Positions 42,751 to 51,935 of a DNA stretch of 64,000 bases are shown here, in pieces. Position 1 is the first letter of the stretch. Each line of letters opens with the position of its first letter. The position numbers and the translations under genes were made by a program. The notes under the pieces are model-generated. The model saw only the letters and a list, made by a program, of their open reading frames with translations, was not told where the DNA came from and did not search any database. The stretch comes from Verrucomicrobiia bacterium (GTDB lineage: Bacteria > Verrucomicrobiota > Verrucomicrobiia > Verrucomicrobiales > Akkermansiaceae), in assembly GCA_947462875.1 (NCBI GenBank), contig CANHQJ010000017.1, positions 1 through 64,000 on the forward strand. Reading direction: 5' to 3'.

Positions 42751-43509
42751 TCACTGTGGCGAAATGGCCGGGTAGTGGCTCATCAGCGCCTTCATTTCCC
42801 GCACCGCTTGCTCCATGCCCACGCGCATGGCACGCGAGACGATGCTGTGGCCGATGTTGTATTCGGTCAAATGCGGCACGGCTTCGAGCAGTCGGCAGTT
42901 GTGGTAGTTGATGCCGTGGCCGGCGTTCACTTGCAGGCCGGCGTCGTGACCGACGTGTGCAGCGCGGTGGAGTCGCTCGATTTCCGCCGCCACCGTTTCC
43001 GCCGTGGCATTGCCAAAACAGCCGGTGTGCAGCTCGATCATTTCCGCGCCCAGTTCCGCCGCGCAGCGCACCTGCGCTTCCTCGGGATCGATGAACAAAC
43101 TCACGCGGATGCCGGCCTTTTGCATGAGCCGGATGCAATCGCCTACCTCGCGACGGCGGCCGACGACATCGAGGCCGCCCTCGGTGGTGACTTCCTCGCG
43201 CGTTTCCGGCACCAGGCAGACGAACTCGGGTCGCAGGTTCAGGGCGATGGCGATCATTTCCTCCGTGATGCCCATTTCCAAATTGAGCGGCACCTGGATG
43301 GCGTCCTTGATGCGATAGGTATCGGCCTCCTGCATGTGGCGTCGATCGCCGCGCACGTGGATGGTGATGGAGTCCGCGCCGCCCGCGATGGCATCCAGCG
43401 AGGCCTGCACCGGGCAGGGCTCGGCATTCGGGGAATCCGGCAACAGCGCGTAACGCGCCTGACGCAGGGTGGCGACATGATCAACATTGACTCCGAGCAG
43501 CAAAGACAT
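42751..43509 (-). CDS. pdxJ: Pyridoxine 5'-phosphate synthase
   Basis: A 252-residue enzyme that joins 3-amino-2-oxopropyl phosphate (from PdxA) with 1-deoxyxylulose 5-phosphate to make vitamin B6 phosphate. Family marks: LGVNVDHVATLRQARY at the start, DSITIHVRGDRRHMQ near 45, LNLEMG near 76, FIDPEE near 140 and NAGHGINYHN near 193. The start at ATG 43509 gives the usual length; the frame continues further upstream without coding character. Confidence 0.95.
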   Translation of the reverse strand: MSLLLGVNVDHVATLRQARYALLPDSPNAEPCPVQASLDAIAGGADSITIHVRGDRRHMQEADTYRIKDAIQVPLNLEMGITEEMIAIALNLRPEFVCLVPETREEVTTEGGLDVVGRRREVGDCIRLMQKAGIRVSLFIDPEEAQVRCAAELGAEMIELHTGCFGNATAETVAAEIERLHRAAHVGHDAGLQVNAGHGINYHNCRLLEAVPHLTEYNIGHSIVSRAMRVGMEQAVREMKALMSHYPAISPQ

Positions 43510-43616
43510 GGCGCAATGAACAACGGGAGGGGGGATTTGGCAATGCCGGATTGCTGGGGATTTGTTTTGCTTTTGTAGCATTTCATCATACAGTTTGCGC
43601 GATCACCCTTTTGCCT

Positions 43617-46600
43617 ATGTCCACGAGAGAATCACTCACCGCCACGTGCCCCGCTTGCGCCAAGTCCTTCGAGGTTGATGCGTCGTATCTGGGCCGCCAT
43701 GGGCGCTGTGACGCGTGCCAGACGAAATTTGTGATCGCGGCATCCGCGCCTCGCGCTGCGGTGCATCAGGCGAATGCTTCCGCTTCCTTCTCGACACGAT
43801 TTTTCCCAATAGTGGCAGCCGTGGTGGTTTGTGCGGGCGCGGGATTGTGGTTGGTGAAGCGGGGCGGAAGCAAGGCGGATACCGAAGCGGCGGTGCTGGT
43901 GAAAACGGCGAACGAGACACCTGCCACCGCATCCGCGCCGGTCCCATCATCTGTCGTAGCGGAGACGGTTTCTAACAAAATTCAGGAAAACGAGCTGAAA
44001 CCACTGGAGAAGAGTTTTCCGGTGATTCGTGAATTTTCGCCCATCGACATACGGGAGTATCGCGAGATCTATGAGGATGTGCACATGGGATGGATGCCGC
44101 AGTCGGCCGATCAGGCGGAGGAGGCAAAGCGCTGGGGCGTGTATCTCGGCCCGCTGGGGGTGAGGGTGCGTTCGCATGTGCCGCAATTGCAGAACAGGCC
44201 GGCATTTGCGGCGATCGTGCCGCGCAGCTTGCGATCGATGACGGGCGAGCTCGCGCTGACGGCGGCGGAGGTGGTGCGCATCGCGCCGGGTGCACCGGCT
44301 GAAGGGCATTTGCAAACGGGCGATCTGATCATCGGCATCGAGGGGCAGCTTTTACAGTCGGGCAATCAGTATCGCCCGGACTGGAAGTTCATGCACAAGG
44401 ACGCGCGCGAGCTGCAGTTGATGCTGGGAGAAAAAATCGATGAGGCGCAAGGCCGTGGTGACATACGCCTGACGGTGCTGCGCATGCCCGAGGCATCGGC
44501 GCAGACGTTGCCGGTCGAGCGCAAGGAGCTTTGGAGCGGCACGGGCGGCAATCAGTCTGTGGGCACGCAGGATTTTTCCGTGGAGATTCCGGGTGATGGA
44601 TTGCTTACGATCGAAACGAATCAATTCGACGACAACATCCATGGCGATGGCGGAATGTGGATGGATCTCACTATCGAAGGCGACTACGGTGTCAAAAATT
44701 TGTTAGAGATACAGGCGGAGGCTCTGCAAGCGGGCTACGGCAGGCCCACGCTGGAAACGAGCAAGCCAGTGGAAGTGGGCGGAAAGCCTTATGCGCAGAC
44801 GCTGCACCTGCATGCGACCGGCTTTGGCAAGTGGGCGCTGCCGGCGGGGACGAAGCGGGTCAAAGGTCACTTCGCCGCCTTGAGTTACGGCAAGGTGCAG
44901 CCGAAAATCCATTTCACCAATCAGGCGTTGCCCCTGCGCGGCATTCACCAGCAAAGCGTGGTGGAGTTGCGTTTTCCGATCGGCAAGGTGGGGAGCTTCA
45001 GCGCCACGTATCCGAAGGACTGTGAAAAATCCGCCATCACCGTCCAGCGGCACACGGCCTGGCTGGCGGCGCAGCAGCGCGATGATGGCAGTTGGCCGCG
45101 ACTCGCGGGCTACACGGGCGATGGCTGGGATACGGCGTGGTGCGGGCTGGCCCTGATGTCGAGCGGCGATGCGAAGTACGACGCGCAAGTCCGCACGGCG
45201 GCCTATCGCACGGCCTACCAAGGTGCCCCCAGCGAGTGGACGGCGGAGCGGACGATGCGCTTGATTTTTCTCTGCGAATACTACCTGCGCACGCGCGATG
45301 CGGGCATCGTCGCAGGCATCCAAGCCGCCTATCAGCAACTGGCCGATTGCTGCAAAAATGATTTCATGGCGGGGCATAAAGTCAATGGCTTCGGCTACGG
45401 CATCGCCGGTCAGCATTACGGCACCGGGCATCTGGCGCTGGGCATGGCCATGGCATCGCGCACGCCCATCGCGTATGATAAAAATCTGGTCGAAAGCGTG
45501 ATCCGCCATGCGGGGGAAGTTTGCGTGAATGGCACCTACGCCTACGGCCGCGGCCGTCGGATGGCGCGCAGTGAGGAGCGTGAATTCGGTGGTGGCAATG
45601 CGATGTCCGGCCCGGGGGTGTTAGGCGTGCAGATCGGCGGCGGTCACGAGAGTGCGGTGAAGGAATTCATCGAGCGCATGGATGCCTCCCTCGGCGATGC
45701 CGATAACTCGCACGCCACCAGTTCACTCGCGTTCATCTTCGGTTCGCTGGCGCTCGCTGCGGCGGACGAGTCCGTTTTCCTCAAGCACATGCAACATTTC
45801 CGCTACAAGATGAGCCTGGATGATTGCTGGGAAGGCGGCATCCTGAAGTCGGCCTTTCCTCTGGATTACCAAGGCGGCGAGGGCGTCACCGCATCGTGGA
45901 TCCGCAGCGCTGGCAGCATTCTGGTGCTGAATGCGCTGAAGAAAAATCTGGCGATCACTGGCAAGAAAGAGTTCTGGAATCCGCAATGCATCCAGCAGCC
46001 TGCGGTATGCGAATGGGGCGGGCAGGTGCATTCGTACTACTTGCGAAACTGGTGCCTGGCGATGGAGCTTCTCGGACCCGGTGCGCCGAAGGATCTGAAG
46101 CAGGGCATCGAGGCGCTGAGCAGCCTGCCGCGCGACATGACCCTGGTGCCGGCCACGCGTGAAATCATCGAACGCATGGCACCCGCGCTGGTGGCTGCCC
46201 TTGCGGGAAATGCCTCACTCCCGCCGCTGCAGAAAGCATACGCGATCGAATTGATCACTGGCGTGGATTTCAGGATTTACGCCACCAAGGATGGCGACAA
46301 GGAAAAGGTGGATCTGCATGTGACGCTGCCGCTGCATCAGCTGAATTGGCAGGATTCCGACAAAAATCAAATGCATGCGGCATCGCCGTTTCCGCTGCGG
46401 ACCAAGGTCGAAATCGTTTCTAACAATCTAACGGCTCCGATCTTGTTTGAGAGCGACGGGCTTGCCGGGTTTGATCCGGATGAGGGGCTGCGCAAATTTT
46501 CCGCATCGCAGCCGCTGAAAGACGCCGCTCTGGAAAACTTCGATGGCACGGCTAACATCGCGTTCAAAATCGGCAACCACACCGTCGTGTATGCGCGGCC

Positions 46601-47333
46601 GCTCAAGTTCCACACGGAGTTCAGCCACTCGAATCATTACAACCTCCGGCGCCTGCAACTGCGGCTGAAAATGGCACCGCGGCCCTACTTCCAATCGCAG
46701 GCCCTGATCATCGCCGGCATTCCGTTTGACGGCATGTATCCCACCGAGCGCATGCTGGAAATCCAGGGCCCGGAAGCAGGGGTGGCGGTGAAATCTCACG
46801 AGGGCGATACGGTCCTTGTCGATGTGGCGAGCGAGAATTTCATTTGCCCGTGGGTGCATTCGATCAAGTTCGAGAAGCCCAGCCAGGTCGATATCGCCCG
46901 TCCGGCGAAGCTCACGATGATCGTCGGGAAAATGGAGGGGGACTTCGCCCATCTGGCGGACTTTTCGTTAGAAACGCGGTGCCGTTTCAGCGGGGTGAAC
47001 TCGACGATGATCGCGGAGTATGACTTCGGCACTGCCGTCACATTGAACGGCGTGGATGCGGACTTTGACGGCGGGCGTTTCCTGCGGGTGTGGTATCAGG
47101 AAGGGGAACGCTGGATTCCTCTGGTATGGGACAACTACACCGTCAGCACGGGGCATCATCCTGTGTTTCCGAATACCACCGCGCGGCTTTGGAGGATCGA
47201 GATGGGCGTGGGTGCTCAGCTCGATGTGCCGACCTTGCGCTTCTATCACAATCCTCATGCCGTGATTGATCGCAAGAGCTTCCCGCAATCCACGAACAAG
47301 GACTACCTGCCGCCCATCCAACCGGAACCGTAG
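43617..47333 (+). CDS. Large DUF6288-like protein with zinc ribbon, PDZ and alpha-toroid domains
   Basis: A 1238-residue protein starting at ATG 43617. The N-terminus has a zinc ribbon (CPAC...CDAC, residues 11-39) followed by a membrane helix (about 62-82), so it is membrane-anchored. A PDZ-like segment (about 175-260) follows, then a region like a terpene-cyclase or prenyltransferase toroid (WLAAQQRDDGSWPRLAG near 485, DTAWCGLALM, GYGIAGQHYGTGHLALG). The C-terminal part is beta-rich and discoidin- or NPCBM-like. The PDZ plus toroid core resembles 56519-58792. Function unknown. Confidence 0.8.
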   Translation: MSTRESLTATCPACAKSFEVDASYLGRHGRCDACQTKFVIAASAPRAAVHQANASASFSTRFFPIVAAVVVCAGAGLWLVKRGGSKADTEAAVLVKTANETPATASAPVPSSVVAETVSNKIQENELKPLEKSFPVIREFSPIDIREYREIYEDVHMGWMPQSADQAEEAKRWGVYLGPLGVRVRSHVPQLQNRPAFAAIVPRSLRSMTGELALTAAEVVRIAPGAPAEGHLQTGDLIIGIEGQLLQSGNQYRPDWKFMHKDARELQLMLGEKIDEAQGRGDIRLTVLRMPEASAQTLPVERKELWSGTGGNQSVGTQDFSVEIPGDGLLTIETNQFDDNIHGDGGMWMDLTIEGDYGVKNLLEIQAEALQAGYGRPTLETSKPVEVGGKPYAQTLHLHATGFGKWALPAGTKRVKGHFAALSYGKVQPKIHFTNQALPLRGIHQQSVVELRFPIGKVGSFSATYPKDCEKSAITVQRHTAWLAAQQRDDGSWPRLAGYTGDGWDTAWCGLALMSSGDAKYDAQVRTAAYRTAYQGAPSEWTAERTMRLIFLCEYYLRTRDAGIVAGIQAAYQQLADCCKNDFMAGHKVNGFGYGIAGQHYGTGHLALGMAMASRTPIAYDKNLVESVIRHAGEVCVNGTYAYGRGRRMARSEEREFGGGNAMSGPGVLGVQIGGGHESAVKEFIERMDASLGDADNSHATSSLAFIFGSLALAAADESVFLKHMQHFRYKMSLDDCWEGGILKSAFPLDYQGGEGVTASWIRSAGSILVLNALKKNLAITGKKEFWNPQCIQQPAVCEWGGQVHSYYLRNWCLAMELLGPGAPKDLKQGIEALSSLPRDMTLVPATREIIERMAPALVAALAGNASLPPLQKAYAIELITGVDFRIYATKDGDKEKVDLHVTLPLHQLNWQDSDKNQMHAASPFPLRTKVEIVSNNLTAPILFESDGLAGFDPDEGLRKFSASQPLKDAALENFDGTANIAFKIGNHTVVYARPLKFHTEFSHSNHYNLRRLQLRLKMAPRPYFQSQALIIAGIPFDGMYPTERMLEIQGPEAGVAVKSHEGDTVLVDVASENFICPWVHSIKFEKPSQVDIARPAKLTMIVGKMEGDFAHLADFSLETRCRFSGVNSTMIAEYDFGTAVTLNGVDADFDGGRFLRVWYQEGERWIPLVWDNYTVSTGHHPVFPNTTARLWRIEMGVGAQLDVPTLRFYHNPHAVIDRKSFPQSTNKDYLPPIQPEP

Positions 47334-47335
47334 CC

Positions 47336-48163
47336 ATGAGATTTCTCCTCCCGGCCCTCACAGGCGTGTTGCTTCTTTCCTCCTGCAAGCAAGCGGAAAA
47401 AGTCGATGGCGCGCCCGCAGAACAAGCGCCTGAAGCTGCGGCGGCCAGCGAGGAGCTGAGTGGATATTTCCCGCTCCTGCCCATGATCGAGGCCACGCTC
47501 TGGAAGCAACTGCTCGCGGCCGAGTCCCGTCTGCATGGAGCAACGGAGTCAGATCACGAAGCCGCGCAAGGTGAGGTGGATCGATTGGTGGAAAAGCTGA
47601 GACGTCTGCATCCGTACGAGCAGAAGCCGGATCGCGTGAAGCTGGGGGAGGTCACGTTTGACAAGGCGCGCCAGTGTTTCTCCCTGCCGGCGCAAGTCTC
47701 CTATCCCGATCCCGGTGACGAGCGCCATCCGGGCGAGGTGGAGCTGCTGCTCTGCACGGAGGGGGGCAGGCGGCATGAAACCTTGTTTGTCAGCCGCGCC
47801 AGGCCGCTGCACTTGGAGTTGTTGCTGCATCTTGCCGGGCATGGCAAAGGACCGAATGGCAGCCGTTTCCGCATGGATGTGATCACACGGGACGGTGCGC
47901 GCATCGCGGTGCATGACCTGATCCGCAGCAGTGAGCCAGTGGATCATCCGCTCGTGTGGGAATTCAGCGGCAGCGACTACAAGGATCTTTACTCGCCCGA
48001 TCTGAGTGGTGACATGGCGATTTTCTGGCACGCGCATGAGTCGGTGCTTCGGGTGCGCCACCCCGGCATCGCCTCGGGCGTGGTGAAACTCGCACCGGTG
48101 CCGCATCCGCAACTGAAAAACGGCGATCCTGTGACCCTGGAAATCGTGCCTATCGGAACATGA
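47336..48163 (+). CDS. Lipoprotein, YdjY-like
   Basis: A 275-residue lipoprotein with a clear lipobox (LLLSSC, Cys at about residue 17). The body has a helical region (about 55-95), then a beta domain with GEVELLLCTEGGRRHETLF and LLLHLAGHGKGPNGSRF; this last pattern is typical of the YdjY-type domain. It starts 2 bp after the stop of the large DUF6288-like gene, so both come from one transcript. Confidence 0.75.
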   Translation: MRFLLPALTGVLLLSSCKQAEKVDGAPAEQAPEAAAASEELSGYFPLLPMIEATLWKQLLAAESRLHGATESDHEAAQGEVDRLVEKLRRLHPYEQKPDRVKLGEVTFDKARQCFSLPAQVSYPDPGDERHPGEVELLLCTEGGRRHETLFVSRARPLHLELLLHLAGHGKGPNGSRFRMDVITRDGARIAVHDLIRSSEPVDHPLVWEFSGSDYKDLYSPDLSGDMAIFWHAHESVLRVRHPGIASGVVKLAPVPHPQLKNGDPVTLEIVPIGT

Positions 48164-48224
48164 AATGCGTTAGAGCCGATCAAGCATCATCACGGTAGGG
48201 CACCTTGTGCGCCTGTGCATGCGC

Positions 48225-48247
48225 AAGGATCCGAAGACGGATTTTTC
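48225..48247 (+). terminator. Probable Rho-independent terminator after the lipoprotein gene
   Basis: AAGGATCCG (48225-48233), loop AAGA, CGGATTTTT (48238-48246), including two G-U pairs, with the run of Ts forming the end of the stem. It is 62 bp past the stop. A separate near-palindrome (CCTTGTGC ... GCGCAAGG) overlaps on the left. Confidence 0.45.
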
Positions 48248-48341
48248 CGACTTTTGGCAGGACAGGGAGTGGCTGTGTTGTGTGATGGATAGTCGTTTTT
48301 CCAGTTGATCGCCCGGATGCGAATCGTCGACTTTTTTGGTA

Positions 48342-48371
48342 TTGACAGAATTCTGGGTATTGAATTACTAA
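48342..48371 (+). promoter_or_regulatory. Sigma-70-like promoter before the beta-barrel gene
   Basis: TTGACA (48342-48347), 18 bp, then TACTAA (48366-48371), about 90 bp upstream of ATG 48463. The rest of the 300-bp gap 48164-48462 holds only the terminator noted above. Confidence 0.5.
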
Positions 48372-48462
48372 TAAGGTCTTGCGAGGTAATGGTTACTTCC
48401 ACGGTCTCACAACGCAGCGCCAATGGGCGCACTAGTCGGCATAAACCCATAAAAAATATTAT

Positions 48463-49941
48463 ATGACAGAAAAATATGTGACATCAGGCTCCAAAGTATT
48501 TCTTCTAGGAGGACTACTTCCTTTACTCAGCTCATCCATCATTGCCGCTGGCGAGGCCGTTGCCCCTCCCTCAACTACTGATCCTTGGGAAGTGACGGGG
48601 GCTGCCGGACTCACGCTGGCCGATGGTAATGCGGAAAGCCTTTCGTATAGCCTGCAATTGTTGGCTTCTCGTATTACGGAGACGGATGAGATCTATCTCG
48701 GTGCCGACTATTTTTATGCTGATGATAGAGGGATTGAGACATCGAATGCGCTGCGCCTGAATGGCCAGTACAACCGCCTCCTCAATGACAGATTTTATTA
48801 CGGTGCCATTGGCACATACCTCTCTGATGATGTAGCTGATCTTGACTACCGTTTTGATTCAAATATCTTGTTAGGCTATTATCTTCTCAAAAATGAACGC
48901 GCTTCCTTATCCATAGAGGCTGGTCCCGGATACACTTGGGAAAATCAAGGAGGCGTTACCGATGACTTCGCCAGCTTGCGTTTTGCCGAGAGGTTCGAAT
49001 ACAAATTTTCCAATCGTTCGAAATTTTGGCAGAACTTAGTATTTTCTCCAGAGGCAGGCGATTTTGACAACTATTTGATCACTGCAGAGGCTGGTATAGA
49101 CACACTGATTACGAATCAATGGTCACTCCGTACATTTGTCCGACACCGCATTGACAACACTCCCGCACCTGGTGCGGAGAAAGGCGACACGTCCATCATG
49201 CTTGGACTGGCATATTCCTTGTCTGGTTTTCCGGAGCCTGCAGCAGCAGGTCGCAGGACTCTCAAGGCAGATCGCGTCGCAGCACCAGTCGCATCCATGG
49301 GATGGTCCTCCAGCGCGGCCATCGGATATTCTCTGGCATCTGGAAATGCAGATAGCAGTACGCTCACAGCCATGTTCGATAGCGTCTATCGTAGCAATGA
49401 AAACGAATTTTTCTTCAATTCGGCAGCCAATTATTCCACGAATGAGGGAAATACCAGCATCGAAACCCTGCGTGCCAACGTGCAATACAATCATCTGATA
49501 GGGAGTCGCTATTTTGTTGGATTTGGCAGCGGCTATCAGCGTGATGAGCTGGCAGATCTATCCTATCGATTCACACCCGCTGCTGCCGCAGGACTCTATG
49601 TGATCAAAAACAAGGTTAGCACACTAAGCGTAGAAGCGGGCCCAGGTTTCACATTTGAGAAAACAGGTGATGCAACCGATGAATTTCTGAGCTTGCAAGC
49701 AGTAGAGCGTTTTTCCTGTGCTCTGAATTCTCGCTGCACATTCAATCAAACACTGATTTACAATGCGGAAGCCTCGGATACGGCGAATTACACAATTACG
49801 GCGAATGCCTTTCTTGATACAGATATCACAGACAATCTGGCTCTTCGTGTCGCTGCGTCATTTATCTATGACAATATTCCCGCGATGGGGCGTGAGAAGC
49901 ATGATACCACACTGACCAGTGGCATCGCGGTAAAGTTCTAG
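48463..49941 (+). CDS. Outer-membrane protein with two tandem DUF481-type barrels
   Basis: A 492-residue protein with a signal peptide (ends near SSIIAAG). Two units of about 230 residues follow (about 42-260 and 278-492), each with the same series: GAAGLTLADGNAES or SAAIGYSLASGNADS, LRLNGQYNRLL or LRANVQYNHLI, SIEAGPGYTWE or SVEAGPGFTFE, then RIDNTPAPG or IYDNIPAMG. Each unit resembles a DUF481 (YdiY) beta-barrel. Usual family members have one unit. The gene is less GC-rich than its neighbours and has its own promoter. Confidence 0.85.
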   Translation: MTEKYVTSGSKVFLLGGLLPLLSSSIIAAGEAVAPPSTTDPWEVTGAAGLTLADGNAESLSYSLQLLASRITETDEIYLGADYFYADDRGIETSNALRLNGQYNRLLNDRFYYGAIGTYLSDDVADLDYRFDSNILLGYYLLKNERASLSIEAGPGYTWENQGGVTDDFASLRFAERFEYKFSNRSKFWQNLVFSPEAGDFDNYLITAEAGIDTLITNQWSLRTFVRHRIDNTPAPGAEKGDTSIMLGLAYSLSGFPEPAAAGRRTLKADRVAAPVASMGWSSSAAIGYSLASGNADSSTLTAMFDSVYRSNENEFFFNSAANYSTNEGNTSIETLRANVQYNHLIGSRYFVGFGSGYQRDELADLSYRFTPAAAAGLYVIKNKVSTLSVEAGPGFTFEKTGDATDEFLSLQAVERFSCALNSRCTFNQTLIYNAEASDTANYTITANAFLDTDITDNLALRVAASFIYDNIPAMGREKHDTTLTSGIAVKF

Positions 49942-50194
49942 ACTAGTCAGACGCATTTGGCAGATAGGCATTGATCAGTCGTTTTTGTTAGATAAAAATG
50001 GGCCGATGGGCTTTGCCATTTCCCGAATGAGTGGCGGACCGCCCTCCACTCGATTTGCCAAAAATGCTTGCAGCGCTGTTCTTTAAACCGAAATTCGAAG
50101 TTGACCGCGGGCATTGTGATCAATCACTGAACTTCGGACTCCGTTTTAACTCTGGATTGACGCCGCCTTTATGTCCTTGTAAGAGTTGCTTCCC

Positions 50195-51133
50195 ATGCAA
50201 GAAACATACGATGTGGCCCGCCGATTGGAAGCGAACGTGTTGTCGGTGATCCGTGGGCAGGCCCCCGCGATCCGGCGCATCTTGGCCTGCCTTTGTTCGG
50301 GCGGGCACGCGTTGTTGGAGGATGTGCCGGGCACGGGGAAAACGACCTTGGCCAAGGCGCTGGCGAACTCGATCGGCGGCGCTTCGTTCCAGCGCGTGCA
50401 GTTCACGCCGGATCTGTTGCCCTCGGACATTCTCGGCCTATCGGTGTTTGATCCGGCGAGCAGCAGCTTCCGTTTTCAGCCCGGCCCGATCTTCACGGAT
50501 ATTCTGTTAGCCGATGAGATCAACCGCGCCTCGCCACGGGTGCAGAGCGCGTTGTTAGAGTCGATGGCCGAGCGGCAGGTGACGATCGATGGCAAGCGCT
50601 ACCCGTTCGAGGGATTGTTTTTTGTGATCGCCACGCAGAATCCCGTCGAGTTCCGCGGCACCTATCCGTTGCCCGAGGCGCAGATGGACCGCTTTGCGCT
50701 GCAATGCCGGTTGGGCTACGTGAGCGAGGAGGAGGAAGTGGGCATTCTCGCTGATCAGCGGCATGAGCATCCGGTGGAGCAAATGAAAGCCGTGGTCACG
50801 CGCGAGGAAATTTTGCGATTGATGGCGGCGGCGCGCGAGGTGCGGATGAGCGAGGAATTGCAGCACTACACCGTGCAGTTGGTGGCGGCCACGCGGTCGC
50901 GCAAGGATTTGCAACTGGCGGCCAGCCCGCGTGCATCGCTGGCGTTGATGAAAATGGCACAGGCGCTCTCGCTCTTCGAGGGTCGTGATTTTGTGGTGCC
51001 GGAGACGATTCAGGAACTGGCGGCGGATGTGGTGGCGCACCGCTTGGTCCTGAGCCCGGATGCACGCTACGGCGGATCGAGCGGCCGCAGCATCATGGCG
51101 GAAATCATCGAGCAAACCCCGGTGCCGGTCTGA
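50195..51133 (+). CDS. MoxR family AAA+ ATPase
   Basis: A 312-residue AAA+ chaperone. Walker A is EDVPGTGKTTL near residue 45, Walker B ILLADEINRASP near 107 and sensor-type IATQNPVEFRGTYPLPEAQMDRF near 147; the C-terminal lid has SPRASLALMK. Known: MoxR proteins help fold or activate partner proteins, often vWA proteins and a DUF58 protein. No DUF58 or vWA gene is next to it here. ATG 50195 is preferred to TTG 50186. The 250 bp before it contain one TTTTGTTAGA (49983) and nothing else recognised. Confidence 0.93.
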   Translation: MQETYDVARRLEANVLSVIRGQAPAIRRILACLCSGGHALLEDVPGTGKTTLAKALANSIGGASFQRVQFTPDLLPSDILGLSVFDPASSSFRFQPGPIFTDILLADEINRASPRVQSALLESMAERQVTIDGKRYPFEGLFFVIATQNPVEFRGTYPLPEAQMDRFALQCRLGYVSEEEEVGILADQRHEHPVEQMKAVVTREEILRLMAAAREVRMSEELQHYTVQLVAATRSRKDLQLAASPRASLALMKMAQALSLFEGRDFVVPETIQELAADVVAHRLVLSPDARYGGSSGRSIMAEIIEQTPVPV

Positions 51134-51190
51134 GCCGGGCGGCATTTTGTGTTGAATAAAGCATTGGCGATTTCGTCAAACGGGCGTAAA

Positions 51191-51829
51191 ATGCCAAGCA
51201 TGAACGCCCTTTTCCTCGCACCGGCTCGCTGGTTGTTGCTGCTGTGGAGTGCCTCCTGCGCGCTGCTCCAAGCGCAGGTCCGTCTGGATGACGAGGCCTT
51301 CGGCCAAAGCCTGGGCGGCTGGGACGTGAAGCGCGGCAAGGCGGCCGATTACGAACTTTCCGGCAGCAAGTACCGCACCTACAAACCGGAAGTCACCCCC
51401 ACGCCCGAGGGCGGCATTTTTGTGTCCGTGCGCATCGATTACTGCCGCGGCATGTTCGCGAGCAATGACTTCGCCACGCTGGAAATGACTTTTGACGCCC
51501 GCGGAGTTCTCAGTAGCACGCAGAGCAGCATTGCGATCCAAGGCCGCAAAATCACCAGCGACGTGATGCGCAGCAGCGTGAAATTGGGCGAAAGCCAGGG
51601 GGCGGTGGGCGCTGCGGTGAAAATGGGCGGCGATCTGGTGGCGGACCTCACGGAGAAGTTGACACGGGAAAACCTGGTGGAAGCCGGGCGCGTGACCTTC
51701 CCCGCGGCGGTGCGGCACAATTTCAACAAAGTCTTTCAGTCGGTGAGCTACAGTCCGCCGGTGCAGGCACCGATGCTGCCGGAAAGCTCGCCCGCGAAGC
51801 CGGGGGCCGCGCCCGAGATCAAAAAATGA
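51191..51829 (+). CDS. Secreted hypothetical protein
   Basis: A 212-residue protein (209 if ATG 51200 is used) with a signal peptide (hydrophobic residues about 11-25, then LQAQV). The body is beta-rich (GGIFVSVRIDYCRGMF, ATLEMTFDARGVL) and ends in a Pro/Lys-rich tail. No family recognised. It starts 57 bp after moxR on the same strand. Confidence 0.65.
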   Translation: MPSMNALFLAPARWLLLLWSASCALLQAQVRLDDEAFGQSLGGWDVKRGKAADYELSGSKYRTYKPEVTPTPEGGIFVSVRIDYCRGMFASNDFATLEMTFDARGVLSSTQSSIAIQGRKITSDVMRSSVKLGESQGAVGAAVKMGGDLVADLTEKLTRENLVEAGRVTFPAAVRHNFNKVFQSVSYSPPVQAPMLPESSPAKPGAAPEIKK

Positions 51830-51935
51830 GCACAAGCGCCCGGGCGGATCTGCGTGCGGGAACGGGATTCCTGACATTTCCTGTTTGGCAGATGCCTTTG
51901 CGCCATGTAGCTTCGCGGCAGACACTGATTCCATC

